From: Larus michahellis
Lineage: Eukaryota > Chordata > Aves > Charadriiformes > Laridae
Reading direction: 5' to 3'
Assembly (NCBI RefSeq): GCF_964199755.1
Contig: NC_133901.1
Coordinates: 44,857,418 to 44,921,417, forward strand
DNA: 64,000 nucleotides
The notes beneath the pieces are model-generated. The model was not told the DNA's origin. It made no database searches and worked only from the letters and a program-made list of their open reading frames with translations. The translations under genes were made by a program, and so were the position numbers. Positions 27,359 through 42,089 of this stretch are shown here, piece after piece (the stretch's first letter is position 1; each line of letters opens with the position of its first letter).

Positions 27359-27387
27359 TGTGGAAATATAATTTGTGGAAATATAAT
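27359..27387. repeat. 15-bp tandem pair
   Basis: TGTGGAAATATAAT occurs at 27359-27372 and again at 27374-27387. It lies just beyond the truncated end of the LTR. Confidence 0.9.
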
Positions 27388-28742
27388 GTCATAGTGATCT
27401 GTGAGGGGACACTAAGGCAAATCTCATTTGTCTTAACTTTTTACTTGATCTTAAAATAAAAGACACCTCTGCATGCACACATACCAGTAGCCACGATGGG
27501 AGAAAGAAGGTGAGGGAGAAGCAGCCAAACAAAACCTAACTTTCAGAACAAATTAATCATTTTCAGTGAACCTGAATGCATTTGGGATTTTCTGCCCTTG
27601 ATTTTTGTTGTTGTGGTTGTTGGTGGTTGTTTGGGGACTTAAATATCCTATTTAGGAAGTGAACATCTATATTTTTATGAAGGATATCATGTTATAATCT
27701 CTGTTCCTTCATGTAATGTAAATTCTGAGAAACTCAACTGCTTTTTGTTAAGCCAATAATCCAAAATAATTGACTTCTACGGTACTGCTAATAATTGAAA
27801 TGTAAGGATTACAGCTGGAAGAAATAGTGTGCAAGTTTGACTGAAGAGACGTTGCAAACTAGCTGAAATAAAAGATTTAAAAGAGAAGGGAAGTTAGAAG
27901 AAAAATAATTTCTTGGTGTCTGTGGGAGTGAATGCCGAAAAAAATAAAAGCTGTGAGGAAAAAGAGGAGGAAAAAAAAATAATAGAATTAGTTTCAGACA
28001 AGATTGAGAAAAAGATAAAAAAGGCAAGGGAACTAGAAAAGAGAGCATGAAGAGAAATCTTAAGGCGGCTAAGAAAAAAGCAGAATTAAAACTGAATTAA
28101 GATGGGGAAAGATGCAAGATGATGAAAACAACCTACGCTATCAGAAACAGTGCTACTGTTTAGTCACAGTCTGGCAACAAGAAACACAAGTTCAAACCCA
28201 TCTACAGGCAAAGACAAGTAGTAAATTACTCTTGTAAAATTGCTTTGGATAATAAGGAATGACCCTTATTATCCAAACATCCCTAAAAGAGAACCCCTTC
28301 ATGTTCCCTTCTTTACTGCAGGGCTCCACTCCTTTGCTTTTGCACACTATGGCCCTCACATCAAAGGCTGAAAAATGCTGAAATTTTATTGACAGACCTT
28401 TCTATGGCATTTCCAATCCAATTTTGCACAGCAAAGAGGCTCAAAAAGTGTTAGCTTTGTCAGCCCTTATTAGTCCACTTTTAGCCCAGGACAGCTTGCA
28501 CTGTGTAAGAATCTGCTTAGAAGGGGACACAAATACATGCTGAAGCATTTGAAAGAAGGGGAAAAGCCTTCTGAATCACTGCAACAAGAGACACAAACTA
28601 CAAATGTTACAGCTAGGTTTACTGTAAAATAAATACGTATATTCTTTTCCCCACTATGGTTACTTCTGCTTTCCAGTGTGGTTTCAAATTACATGGTTCC
28701 TCTTTAAATTATTAATCCATTCCACTCAGCTATTGATCTCTA

Positions 28743-28994
<252 letters not shown>

Positions 28995-30194
28995 CTATGG
29001 TTATGCAGATAACAGGTCTGTCAGAGTAAATCAAATGCAACAAATACAGAGCAGAAGTGAAATTAAAATGTTGTAACCTTTCAAGATTGAAATGTTTATA
29101 GGAGGAGTTAGAGCTATGGAGACGATGTTTATGCTATTTGCTTCTGAAGGATAGCTACAATAGTTTTGATGGAGTCTGGTGGGATATGCTGTTCAATTAT
29201 CTGATTAAGAATTGCTTTTTTCCCATCCTTACTGCTTTTTCAAAGGAAGTGTGAAAACGCAACTAGCCTATCAGACCAGCGAATTCTGTACGAGTGATCA
29301 TTTAGCAGACTAGCATGGTTTGGCATTGCAATTTAGACTTGCAATACATTGCTGATATTTGCAATTGCATTGCAGTACTTCTGACTGTGTTGCCTTACAA
29401 CAGTTTGATATGTCCTAAAGAAGGAACATAAAGCAAGTGCCAGGAGAAAAAGCGTTTGTCTGCTTTTATATAACTATACACACATACACACATTGATAGA
29501 TAAACTGGAGCACAAAAAATCAAATCCTGCTGCTAACAGAGATGGGTATGTTAGATTACTTATTCACAGGCTTGGATTTCTAGGGAGCATTGTCACAGAG
29601 GAAAACGGGAAACAAAGATCACATTCCTTTCCTTCTGGGACCTTTCAGGCTTACTATCAGAGTAAGTTAAAAACTGTAGCCACGAGCTAAACAGAGTACC
29701 AATGCAAAGAAAAGACTGACTATTGTATTTGTTGACCAGAAGCAAGCTTGTTTTTACAATTCATAATGAACAATAATGAGTTATGCACCTTACTCTGGGA
29801 CAAGAGAAGACAAAATCAGTCGGGGCTTCTGGCAGTACGTAACTGTCATCCTGTGGTCATTTTCTCTATGAGCCAACTTACGTCTCTGGACAAACTCATT
29901 CAGAGAACAAACTCTCTCCCCCCATCCTGGTCACCAAGTAGTTGTTTTAGAGGTGAATTCATTCCTTTGCTGTATGACAAACTTATTTTTCAGGGCAAAA
30001 GAAGGATCCCAAATTCAGATTTTCAGAGTAAGCAAGGGAAAAAAGTTTAACAGGAGCAGAGCTTTCAAGAACTTTCCCATTTTTTTCTTCTGCGTTTGAA
30101 AAATCTTCATCTCTCTTTTTCTTTCTGATCCGAGGACACAACATTGAAGTTGCTGGTACTTCTGCTTGCAAACAGGGTCTAACAGACAATCCCT

Positions 30195-30232
30195 ATTCTG
30201 ATCACATGTCACGTAAAAGGTGTGATCAGAAT
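30195..30232. repeat. Perfect 12-bp inverted repeat
   Basis: ATTCTGATCACA (30195-30206) and its exact complement TGTGATCAGAAT (30221-30232) flank a 14-nt loop. It lies in the large SH2D4B intron, about 1.2 kb from the SH2-core exon. Confidence 0.95.
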
Positions 30233-32411
30233 TGCGCCCAGCACTAAACCAGGTCTTACCATCCACCTAGAGAGCCTGGTTCCAATTTGTCTGCTGGGCC
30301 GAGAGGACAGTAAGCTCATGTATCATAATCATCTGTGAAATACCAGATGCTCACTTTAATCAGGAACAGATGTTGAGTCAGGCCATCCTGAATGTGAACA
30401 TGGCACAAATGTCAATAAATAATATATGTACATGTTTCAAAGTTACTCTCTGTGAAGCTAAACTTCCTCAAAACAATAGATGTAATATTTAATGGAACCG
30501 CTTGTCATCACAGAGTCCTACACATGTCCTACTGAGGGTTCCATGGAGTCCAAGTACTCCACGTTGTTTCAGTGTAATAACAACCATAGCCCAGAGATTA
30601 CCGGTTCATGCAAAGAAGGACCTACCTGAAAGACCAAAGTTTGGTATGCTCTAATTAAGCCCACAAGGAAAATAATGCCTTTGGGAGACATAGGAAGGGA
30701 CTGAGGAGATCCGAGTCCTAAAACCAAGCACTATGTGATGTTAGGAAAGATAAAAAAGCATCTCCTTCTTTCAGTTTTTGTCTACTTTGAGACAATGAAT
30801 TTCTTTTATAGTTTTCCTTGGTGCAATGATGAACACAACAAGGACTCAATTGTCCCTACTGAAATATTCTCAGTATGAAGAACAAACATACACTCTGATG
30901 AATGACGTACAGTTCTCTTTTCTGGAGGATATTACGTCATCTTTGCACCAGACATGCAAAAGAGGCAGTAAACATGCAAACATATGCATTTGTTTAGAAA
31001 CAGCACACAACTGTTCAGCCAACAGTGGCAATTACTGCACTTCGCAAAAGTAAAAACAGTTTTATTGGAAGAATTCCGAGATGAATTGTTAAAAATTCTT
31101 GAACTACGTTCAAATGAAAAGATAGTACTAATATGAATCCATATAATACAGCACATTATGTGAAGCTCTATCACTAGATCCCAATACCAGGCGCCATGTG
31201 CCAAGTACTACACAAAAATTGATCCTGAAATCACACTATTTGTTCAGGCAAATATCCATCCTTCTCTCAAATTGCCTTAATTTAAATATACAATGAAAGG
31301 TTTTATTAGTGATTACGATGCCTTCTTCCTTGACAAATCTCTGCTAGAAATGCATGTAGATGAGCCACACACTAGCAAGCTCAGAGCATTCAAGGATACA
31401 GGAAAGGATAAACAGTTCCATCACCAGCAAATACTATCTTAATTCCAATAATCGATATTTATACTGTAATTCTAGATTGACACCATGCTGGTAACATTTG
31501 GGGTAGGAACCGGGTGCTGTTACAACTACCCCTTCTCCAAGCAGCCTCAGAACTGTTAAGCAGCCCTGCTAGGGAATGAGGTGGCCTAGACAATATAGCA
31601 CCTATAAAAATAGGGGGGTTGTTAGAAAACTGAGTTGTAAAAAAAGAGGGTTTGTATTATATGGTGAACTTTATTCTTAGGATATTTCTAGGGTTTGAAT
31701 GGCCATCACTGTCAGGCATATAATAAGAAATTAACCATCAATTAGTTTAATGCTAAACAATCCGTTCATCTGCTCTCAACTCCCACCAGTAGAGCTAAAA
31801 CACTGCAGGCTTCCACATGATGTTATCTTCTTTGCCAGACCTTATTTTTGTTCTGGGCGCTTTATATCATTGAGTAGGTGCGAAATGCTATGTTGCTCAC
31901 AGCCAAGTTCTTTTTTGTTTTAATTCTCTTTTCCGATGGAGTAATAAATTATCAGCCAGCTGCTTTCTTCCCTTTCTCTCCTGATTCTGTTAACAGCTCC
32001 TGAGAAACCATCTCTCCCCATCACCTCCTCCCTCTCTCTGCCTCCCAGTTATTTTATTTTTCACTGGTTCAATTCTTTAGTGGGTGGTGGTTGCAGCAAT
32101 GAAAGTCTCCCTCCACCCTTTAAGAAACATTATACTGTTCTCAAGACAACTAGAAAAAGAGTGGCACTGCTCACTCTTGAGACGGCTGTAGAGAAATAAA
32201 CAACATCTGTGAAAGCCCTGCATGAACATTTAAAATTGTTTGAACTGAAGTCAAGAAACTTTGGTTTCCCAAGGCTCTAGTAAGAGGTTTAGAATCACCA
32301 ATGCTCTTATTTGTGCTAGTTAGGATATTAATTGGAAATACTCTCTGGAAAAGAAACCACTGATGCTTTGAAAGCTAATTTTCCCCTCTCTCTAATTCTT
32401 CCTAATCTCTT

Positions 32412-32436
32412 AAAAAAAAAAAAAAAAAAAAAAAAA
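32412..32436. repeat. A25 homopolymer
   Basis: Twenty-five consecutive A inside the large SH2D4B intron (poly-T on the gene's strand). No retrogene body flanks it. Confidence 0.95.
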
Positions 32437-35400
32437 GAAGAGAGGCAACATCTTCGCTTGGTATAAAGCAGCACTGTGTCAAAAGAAGTAATCCTTTCAC
32501 ACAAGCACAACTTTTGCAAATTTAAATAAATACCTCACAATTAATCAATCTATCATCAGTATCATCATTTTAACTCGTCATTTGGCCAAATACACAATAT
32601 TTGGACAGCAGTTAGCTACCCCACTGAAACTCACGTCTTCTACCTGTCGTGTCAAATAATTTCTCTCAGAGTATACAAACTGCTGTCTTCTATAGCAATC
32701 TGCAAAAGAGCAGTAAGGTTTTGACTAGGAGAGGACCAAACGTGTAACTAACTCCTCTTGAAAGCATGGAAACCCTACCAGCTGGTTTGAGTTTTAGCCT
32801 CCTACCCCCAAATTCACTACCTGCATCTATCACATTACATGCATCTACGTGTCTGCTTTAAATATTCTAGTTTTGCAATGCTTGTACTGGATTCTTAGGA
32901 AGAGAATAACATTTTGGAAGACATATTTTAAATCATAGAACATTCATCATCAACTGAACATCAATGTTCCTAATTAACGGTTTCATTTTTAAATACAGTG
33001 CCTGTAATGACAATTTGTACATGATAGGCAAGTCTTAACATTTTTGTTCTAATTATGTTCTTTTTACTGCCACCAATCTTCCAAAAAGGAAAAAGAACAT
33101 CCTAACATTTACAGCATATTAAGTTCATGGTGGAACCGGAGTGTCCTTTATGAATTTAGTGGGCACAGCTAAAAAATCTTGATGCTGCCTCTTCCAAGTT
33201 TACAGCAGCCACAGCAGCAGAAAATGCTATTCTGAAATATTATGCAATGACACTTCAGCTTCCCACTCTTTTCTCAGCACTATCCTACATACATCCTTGA
33301 GTGAAACTCAGGCGATGAAATACATAAATATTTGCTAAGAGAATGCCATAACAAGCACGAATCAAAAGTAGAAAAGCTGTCAAACTTTGCCAACAAGGCA
33401 AGGCTATGTACTAGATGTCTAAAATTATTTTTTTTATTATACAAATGAAGTTACGTCATGTCCGTTTTTGTAATCTGTCAATGGTCTAATGTACCACATG
33501 TAATAACAATGTCAATATCTAAAGATAATTTGGCCTTTAATGATCAACATATTTTTAATATGCATATGTGCATTTATGTATGCCAAGAGGTCGACTAAGA
33601 TTAGGGGGACAGCAGGGACAAACACAGCCCAGAAGTGTTCATTTACCCTTCTGCAATAGAAGCTATTTGTTTAGCTGATGTTTTCTCTTTTCATATTTTT
33701 TCATTAGCTTGATCTCAAACACTCTAGTGCACGAGGTTTTACTCACAGAGCAAAAGCGTCACAAATACTGGCACGAATAAATATTAATGAGAGCAGTCAT
33801 GCCAAAAGCGCTTTCATGACCATTATGAAAAGCCTTCTATTTCATGCAAAATTGATTTGTTGAACAATTATGAATATTCACAGGTAATCAATAAAGAGGA
33901 AAGAGAATCATCCTGTTTATACAACTTAAGACATCTAACCAGGGAAGTATGTGATTTAGGTCACCAGTCAAAATTAGGAGCAGGATCCAAAACACAGAGA
34001 AGCCAATACCAGTATCTCTTTTGTTTTCAATGGGATTAGATCAAAGCCCATATGAATACAAATATTCCTGGCAATCATTACATGAATTATTCGCATGCTA
34101 AAGGTCATACAGACACATTACACCTAGAGCAAGTGTAAACAATAAATAAATGAGTAAACACAAGGAATTATGAGGAATTAGCAGATAACTCCCAAATAAT
34201 GTAAAGGGCTATATTTGTCTAATTATACCAGGCAGATCTAAACAGTAATTTGGAAGATAGTGATAAAATGGCACATGGGTTAGAAGGATGAGTTTGCTAA
34301 GCACCAGCCAATCCCTTCCATTTTTTTGGAACTGAAAAACTGAGCTAGACAGACATACTACTATAACTATACCATTTGTAATAAAATGTTCTCCCAAAGG
34401 GATATAAACAAGTGAATTTACCAAAAATTTCCAAATAAATTTCCTCTGAGACTTAATTTGAGAGTGAAAAGTTGGATTACACCTCACCTTGCAAAAAAGC
34501 TGAAACAGAAAAGAATTTCAGAACAAACAGCTATAAAAGCCTGATAATAAATTTGTATAGAACAGGCTTTAGGTTTTTGGGTATTTTTAATCAAAACAGA
34601 AAAGTTCTGGTTTGAGGAGAGGAAAATACATCATAGGTTTTTCTTCCTACATCATTATAATAATAGAAGTCCTATAGTTGGAAGTAAAGACCCAACCTCC
34701 TTGAGACCAAAATACGAATCAGGGCAATCAGTTTTGAAAGAAAAGTAAAGAGAAATTCAGAAGGGATTAATCCAACTGCAGCCGTATGGTTTAGGAAGAG
34801 CTGACAGGCTGTGTTAGCATGCCAGCATCGACAGACACTACTGTCAGGAAGCGCAAGAACAGCTTGTAAGAACACTAGCCTATGAACCTAACAGAGGGGG
34901 TCATAGATCACAGAGCCCACAGCAAAAGAAGGTACACAGGACGAACAAACACAAGCTAAGATGAAAACCGGAGCTGAGGATCTAAGGTTTAGAATAAATC
35001 TGACCATTTTTAGTTCCCATAATAAGGTGGGACACTAAAGGCTTGAAACAAATGTTTGAATGCGTGACACTAGCAGCCAGCTCTGGTCTAGGAGAAGATG
35101 AAAAACCCAGCTCCTTCAACCACTCAGAAAGATCAAAAGCATAAAAGCAGGGAAGATGAAGTGATTGCTCCCCTGTAGTGCAAGAACTAGAGCAGGTATA
35201 GTTTATGCTCTTCAGGAAAAGCAGTCGCTACATCACTCAAAGCAATAGTTTCCTCAGGTTGACTTTTTCAATTCACTCCCACAGGTGCAAGTCTATATGT
35301 GGACACTTAAGCTGACTGAACATACTTATGGATGTTCATTGGGAAGGACACAATTAATCTACAAAACTATGATGTCTAGAATGAATTCTTTATGGTATCC

Positions 35401-36950
35401 TTGAGACTACCAATGTCACCTACAATTTAAAGAACGCTATTACCAGTTACGGTGGTTTATGGATTGATCTGCAACTGAAATAGCCAAAGGAAAATGTACA
35501 TATCTAGGTCATACTTGTAATTTCTCTGGCATTTACAGCAGCAGTAGCATGCACAATTAAATACATGCACAAATATTTGCAGCAATAGGATCTTACAGTG
35601 TGCCACTATTAAAAAGGTTTCATCCCTCTCCTTCTCCTTCCTTTTAGTCACAGTACATTTTTTGGATAGTGCAACAAAACAAATAGTGAAAGAAGAGATC
35701 AATAGTATTGTGTGAGAAAAGATATGGCTGAGAGATAACAAAAGCTCTGCCTCTGCTATTTCAGAATAGAAGCAATAAAGACTGGAAAGCAAACCAAGGG
35801 AGTAAATCAAAGACGGCTGGTAATAGAAACAAAGCTGTTGAAGCTATTTACCATCTGCTGTTAATGCAGGATAAACTCACATGGGACTAGATCTTCAAAA
35901 GGGTTCTGTTCCCATTTAGGCATCAAAATAAATGGCCATTCAAAAAAAAACCCAACCCAACAAACATCAAAACAGCACAATGACTGTGGTTGTTTTTTTG
36001 AAAACCTGGCCACAAGTGTCATGGCAAGAGCCCAACTGCCAAGGGGTGTTGAGTTCCTATGAAATACTTTTCCTACTTGCAGCTGGTGAGAACGCAGGTA
36101 TTTCATGGTGTGCTGCATGTTGGTAATCTGATTTAAGTCCTAGTAAATAGCAGAGTATCCATAACTGTTACTAAGTAAGGGGCTATAGGCCTCTGTGATG
36201 ATAACAGAGAAAAGATGTGCAATAGGTCACAAAAGCAAAACCTAAAATAGGAGTAAATAAACTAAAACCTTCCTGTCTGCATAGAACTGCAATGGGGTGC
36301 AAATGTGGGATGTATTTAGAAATGAACAGGTAACACGCACATTTGAAATACACTGGCCATGTCACGGGCTATCTGAGTACTCAGTGGTTGGTACCGGGCT
36401 GGCCTCCTCTCTGAGCTACATAGGCAAAGCGAAGGGACACTGCTCAGGAAGCCTCTGGAGAAACTTCTCTTTGTTCCACTTCACCACTTTTTCTTCTGCG
36501 GAAGCTCAGGAGCAATGCATGCAGTAGCCTAGCTAAGACAGAGATAAATCTGTGCTGTTGAAAGTTGAGCAGGAGTCCATTACCTGTTCTTCACCATTCC
36601 TCTCCCTTGTAACCATCCTGGTAGATTTAAGATATACGCAGAATTGGGAAACAACACACCAGTGAATCTCACCTACCTCCCCAGTGGGCCTTGCTCAGTA
36701 CGGAAAGTATGCTCTGGGCTACGTACAGACATGTATAGAAAACCAAGGTCCAGAGGAATAATGTTTTTCTGATGGCAAGAGATCCCTTCAGGCAAGGAGG
36801 AGGCATATTGATAATGCACCATGCCCAAAACAAGCTCTCTTTCAAGACTTATGTGGTACATAGGACTATCTTGAGCCTCTATACAGAAGAAATTCAACAA
36901 GGAAAGGTATCATATGTAAAAATATATAGCCCTGGTTTGTTGATTTTTTC

Positions 36951-36970
36951 TTTTTTTTTTTTTTTTTTTT
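36951..36970. repeat. T20 homopolymer
   Basis: Twenty consecutive T, preceded by TTTTTTC, inside the large SH2D4B intron. Confidence 0.95.
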
Positions 36971-39900
36971 AATAATATGAATTAATCTCTCTGTTCTGTC
37001 AGGATAAAGCAGTTCTTAGAATAAAGAAAACTCAGACCTCAGAAGCTTTCCTAATTTCTTAAGTCTGAGATTCCTTAAAGCAATTAAAAACCTACTGAAA
37101 TTCTGAAGGAAATGGGTGCCTTACTCCCCTGGGAATCTTTGAAAATCCTATCTAAATGAGTAATGCAGTTATAATGGGTATTTTTCTTCAGGTTTACAGA
37201 AAATCAGATGTGCTACATCCATTGTTGCCAGTGTGGCTCACAGTTAATTCCCTATGCACTCTGCAGAAAATATACCCCGTAATTGTCTCCTTTAAAGTTC
37301 ATTCTATATCCAAACTATCAAATACTGTAAAAACCCTTTATACTCACTGTCAAAATATTTACACCATATTCACTAACAAGCAGTGCAGCATATAAAAGAT
37401 AGGCGTTTGCATTACTTGCCTGAATACACCACTGGTATAACAGAGCTATAAATTTTTCTGTTAATGTCTCCTCAAAGCATAGTGTTGGTTTCTTTCTTTC
37501 CTTCCTTTCAGATCAGCCGATAGAATGCATTAGCCAGGAGGAAAACAAAGATTTCAAACACTCTCTTCTCTTTGCACATTATTAATTGTCATCTATCAGA
37601 GGAGAAAAGATAGCACAAGACCTTTAGCATTTTATCTCATATATATATTTATTTCTTAGTATTTTTTTTCTGTAGAGATGGGCTCTTTTGACCTGAAATC
37701 CCTACATTAAACCTCTACTATTACGTTTTAATTTTTGTGAGTTTTCTCTTCTCATCTGAACAGCTTCTGAAAAGAAGCTCATTTTAAAAAATGGAACAGT
37801 TAACCATTCTGTTTTCAGTGGTTTGTCAAACTACATTCTCTGTGTGTAGTTTACCATGTATGATCAGTAAATTGATAGAAATTTAGGGGCAAGAATATTT
37901 ATTTTTGTATTGTTTTCACTGACTAAATTTGGAAGCCTCTATATTCTAGTAAAGTTAATGCAAGATCAACAACAAGGATGCCTTACATAAACAGTACAAA
38001 TATTCTTGATAATGTCTTTTTTCTTTGCTGATAAGATGCCTGGAAAATTAGAAGGTGTTTTTTATAAAAAAATAAAAAAAATCAGTACATACTTCCAGAC
38101 CTATATAAGCATCCTAGATGCTGTAGTAAATAGTTGATGTTACCTGCAAATAGTATGGAAAATAAGCTCATTCGTGAGGATGTCTGCAAACTCCAAATAA
38201 GAAACAAACATGCTTTGAGAAAATATCAGTACACTAATCCAAATAGAAAACTTTGTTACAAAGTTCACCTGCATTCACCTCATTATAATACAAATGGGAT
38301 TGAATTTTTATTTCTATTATGTGTGAAAAACACAGCCAACTATACAGACTATCAACAAACTTCTGTGCTAGGTGTGTGATGTGACATATGCAAAGTAGAT
38401 ATTAAGACCTTACTTCATCTTCTGAAATACTAAAATTTGCTTAATCAGTAAAGCACACAGAAATACCTCACTAAAGCAGCCTGACTGAAGTAGTACAGTG
38501 GTGTAATACAAAAACACTGTAGAGCAAAGGAGCTGATTTAAGCTCTGATCCTGATCCAGCAAAGAGAAACACGTCTGTTCTGGTACAATAGTCACTGATA
38601 CTGTGTTTTGTGTGAAAATGGAAAAGCGTGGCAGTTTTTTTAGAAGGTTAGTGGCCAGTATTCACCATCCTTTCTCGAGGAAGACAAAATATTTGTGTTT
38701 GTTCGGTCTTGGTCTTGCAAGCAACAGCAAAAAAAGCAAGGGAAATTCTAGCTTTGGGCATCATCTGCAAGCACTTAAACACTTGCTTACATTATTCACC
38801 TTGTTACTTCTCATTGAAATCCTCAAATTTGCCTGAATTTGAAAATGAGAGAGAAAATCTTCTGGTATGCAAATGAGACCTAAATCAAGGAAAAAGATAA
38901 GAAAGCTGATCTGTGATAGAAGGTGAGAGAGCAAAAGCCCTTCTTGGATCTCTTAATGTTCTCATGACTCCAGCCATTCTAAGTCCTTGTTCCTCCTAAA
39001 TACTTCTGAGGGCAGCATGGACATGAAAAATCATGGAAGACTGAGCTTTTACCAAACCAATTGCACGAAACAAAATAAAACCCACAGTGAGATTTTTTTG
39101 TTTGCTTTAGATGTCTGTAAAAAGGCAAAGTAGAAGAATTGGTTAAATGTAATCTCTTTGTAGCCCCTTCCTGGCTTTGTACAAGCCATTCTGCAGCAAC
39201 ACTGCCAGATTACATTCCAGGGTGAACACACGGACCAAAGACAAGAATAGTGCATGGAACGGCACTACTACTAAATAGCCTTGGCTGGGATGACATTCCT
39301 GCAGAGACACGGTTTCAAAGAGCCCGTTACTGGCTGATGGAGAGTTGCTGAAGGAGAACTGGGAGGTACCGCTCTGAACACACAAAAACTGAGGTTGGGG
39401 GGAATTCTTTCTTGAATCAAAAGCTCCTTTAAAAAAAGAATTTAAAGAAATAGTCATATAAAAGCAGAATTTATTTGCAATGCAAAATCATCTTTCACTG
39501 GACACTTTAAATGCTGAAGGCATTAGAATAAGAATTGAGTGCAAGTTCTCCAATTTGCTATGCAAGCTGCAATTTGGAACTTAAAACTCTACACACCTTG
39601 CTCACTTAGTGCGTGTAAATGTTACCGTTTCCCACTTTCCGCAAGTGGAAGACAAGTATGAAAAATTGCAAGTGTTAAAACTACTGTCAGAAAACACTTT
39701 TGAAAAAAACATGTCTCATCATTCAAATTCTGAAAAGCTGTCTATAAGTCTATGCTTTATGGAAGCACACGTCAGTCCTATTTCCATAGGACTAGCAAAG
39801 ATAGTGTTTATAAATGACTCCAGGCTTACTACTGCAGTAGCCAGCTATTCCGTTTAAGTTCTTCTTTTAGAATGTGATTTCAACAATTACAGTTGTTAGA

Positions 39901-42053
39901 ACAGATAAAACATGGATATCCCATTACCTGACAGACGCAAAATTTCATTGATAGAAAAGAATTCAAATTGATGATCCATATAAATTTTGGATCTAGTCAG
40001 AGGAAAGGTTTCATTGTAATATTTTAAATATTTTTGTCTTTTAAAATTATAAATTAACCAAAATTTTAAAGCAAAAGTTTCCCATTCAAGGAAAAATTTT
40101 GTTTTGTTTGAAAACTCACAAAATTGTTTCAAATACTTTCATATTGTTTCCAGAACAGGAGAGTCATCACAAAAAAACACCACTAACACCAAGAGACTGA
40201 GCACTGAGCATAAACCCAGGATATCCTAAATCAAACTAATCCAGGGGATTGAATACTCCACAAAATTATTTCTTTATATGTTCAGAGCAATACGTAAAAC
40301 AAACCACCAAAGTTAGGCTTCAGTTCACAGCTGTGTTTTTAAGTGTGAAAACAAGTAACCTAAAACATTTGTGCCCTGTTCTTAACAGTATGTTAGTATC
40401 TCAGTAAAAATAATGTCTTTTCCACATTAGGCTTTACAGAAAACATCTCCAGAGTAATTAAGTTGCATAGTAGAATTTCTGTCATTTTATTTTACTGTTT
40501 TCTTCTTTCTTCAGGTAGCTCCTCACAGTGTTGGCACAAACTGGATTTTTATCAACTCGCCACTGCTCCCTTCACTCAATTATATATGGACATTTAACCA
40601 CCATTTTCTTAGAAAACCAGTGGCAGAAGAAATACTTGTACTTGCAAGTCAACAGGTGTTTAATCTCAACAAGAAAGACAAGTCAAGTAGAAATTTCTAC
40701 CTAGAAGGATAAGCTATGCAATCCTTTAAAACAGCATGCCTATTTTACCAGCTCCAAAATAAGCATTACTGACTGGAATGTGGAATACTTTATAAAACAT
40801 GTAATTCCATAGCACTATTTAAAAAATTAAATGCTCAAAAATATACAATATATTTACTTTAGCACCAGGTTCTGCTTCTGTGCTACACATTTTAATATAT
40901 TAATGCCTCTTAAGGACTAAGATGCTTCTTTCTGTCCTCAAATAATCTTGACGTAAGAAAAATGCAATATGCTAAAAACAATTATATATGGTTTCACTTA
41001 AAGTATTGATACGTAAATCACTTTTGATGATTAAAAATTGTGAATACATGGATGCTTAGGCAAACAAATCATTTATGTTTGCAGATGCAGACTGGATCCT
41101 TTGTGTTACGAGCCCCTCTTCTAAAAGCAGGGTCACATTTAACGATGTATAGAACAGAGAGCGATAATGCATGTTCATTTGAAAAGCCCACCATGGTTAC
41201 CCCATAATTTGCATGCTCTATCATAAATATATATACCACTTCTAGAGGAAAACAAGGGATCTACTTCAGCGCCCATGAAATTCTTAATGTCCACGCTGTG
41301 ACTATGACATTATACTGAATAAGTGATATAATAAATCAACATAAACTCTGGCAGAATAGTTAGGGCCTGATTTGCTTTTGCCTTGTATGTTGTGCAGTCA
41401 TTTATTCTGGGGCGGTTTTGTGACCCATTATACCCATTTTTCCATCATGTAATTGAGTACAGAAAATACAGAGAAATTTAAAAATCAGGCCCCTGTCCAC
41501 ATAGACTGGACTGAGACAACCAGCTGCCAAAAAGCCTTCTAATAATAACAGTAATAAATTACTAAGAATTGCAATATGCTATGATTTCATAGCAAAAGGA
41601 ATAAGTAAGACACCAACATTAAGTCCTAGTGCAGCTTTCCTGTGCCACTATTACCATAGCTGTAAATATCTATGAAATATAGCCACTGGATTTACTAAAC
41701 GAAGAAAAGGAACAAATTACTTAGAGAATAGGAAGCTACTGGCAAATTTCATCAAGCCAAGTGAGAAGCAGCAAAATGAACAAGAAGATGACTCTTAAAT
41801 CATGAGTTAATTGCACTGGAGGCTGCAGGACGCAGGGATTGACTATAAAGACAAACAAAAGCAAAGCAGCCCTACCTCGATCACCACATTTTATGGTAAT
41901 CCTGCCTTTATCAGAGCATCTCCAGGAACCATACAAAAAACCCAGGAAGGAAACCCAGCACATTCAGTCATAAGCTAAATTATAAAAAACCTGCAATTAT
42001 TAATGGTAAAACACAGAGAAAATCAGCAGTGCCACTTTCCCAAGCTCATCCTC

Positions 42054-42089
42054 AGAGAAAAAAAAAAAAAAGAAAGAAAAAAAAAAGAG
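42054..42089. repeat. A-rich (GAAA-like) low-complexity tract
   Basis: Almost pure adenine interrupted by single G residues, in the large SH2D4B intron. Confidence 0.9.

Noticed and set aside
32412..32436. A25 run as the tail of a processed pseudogene
   Set aside because: The sequence before it shows no retrogene or SINE body, and it is best read as a plain homopolymer. The same applies to the runs at 2044, 12401 and 36951.
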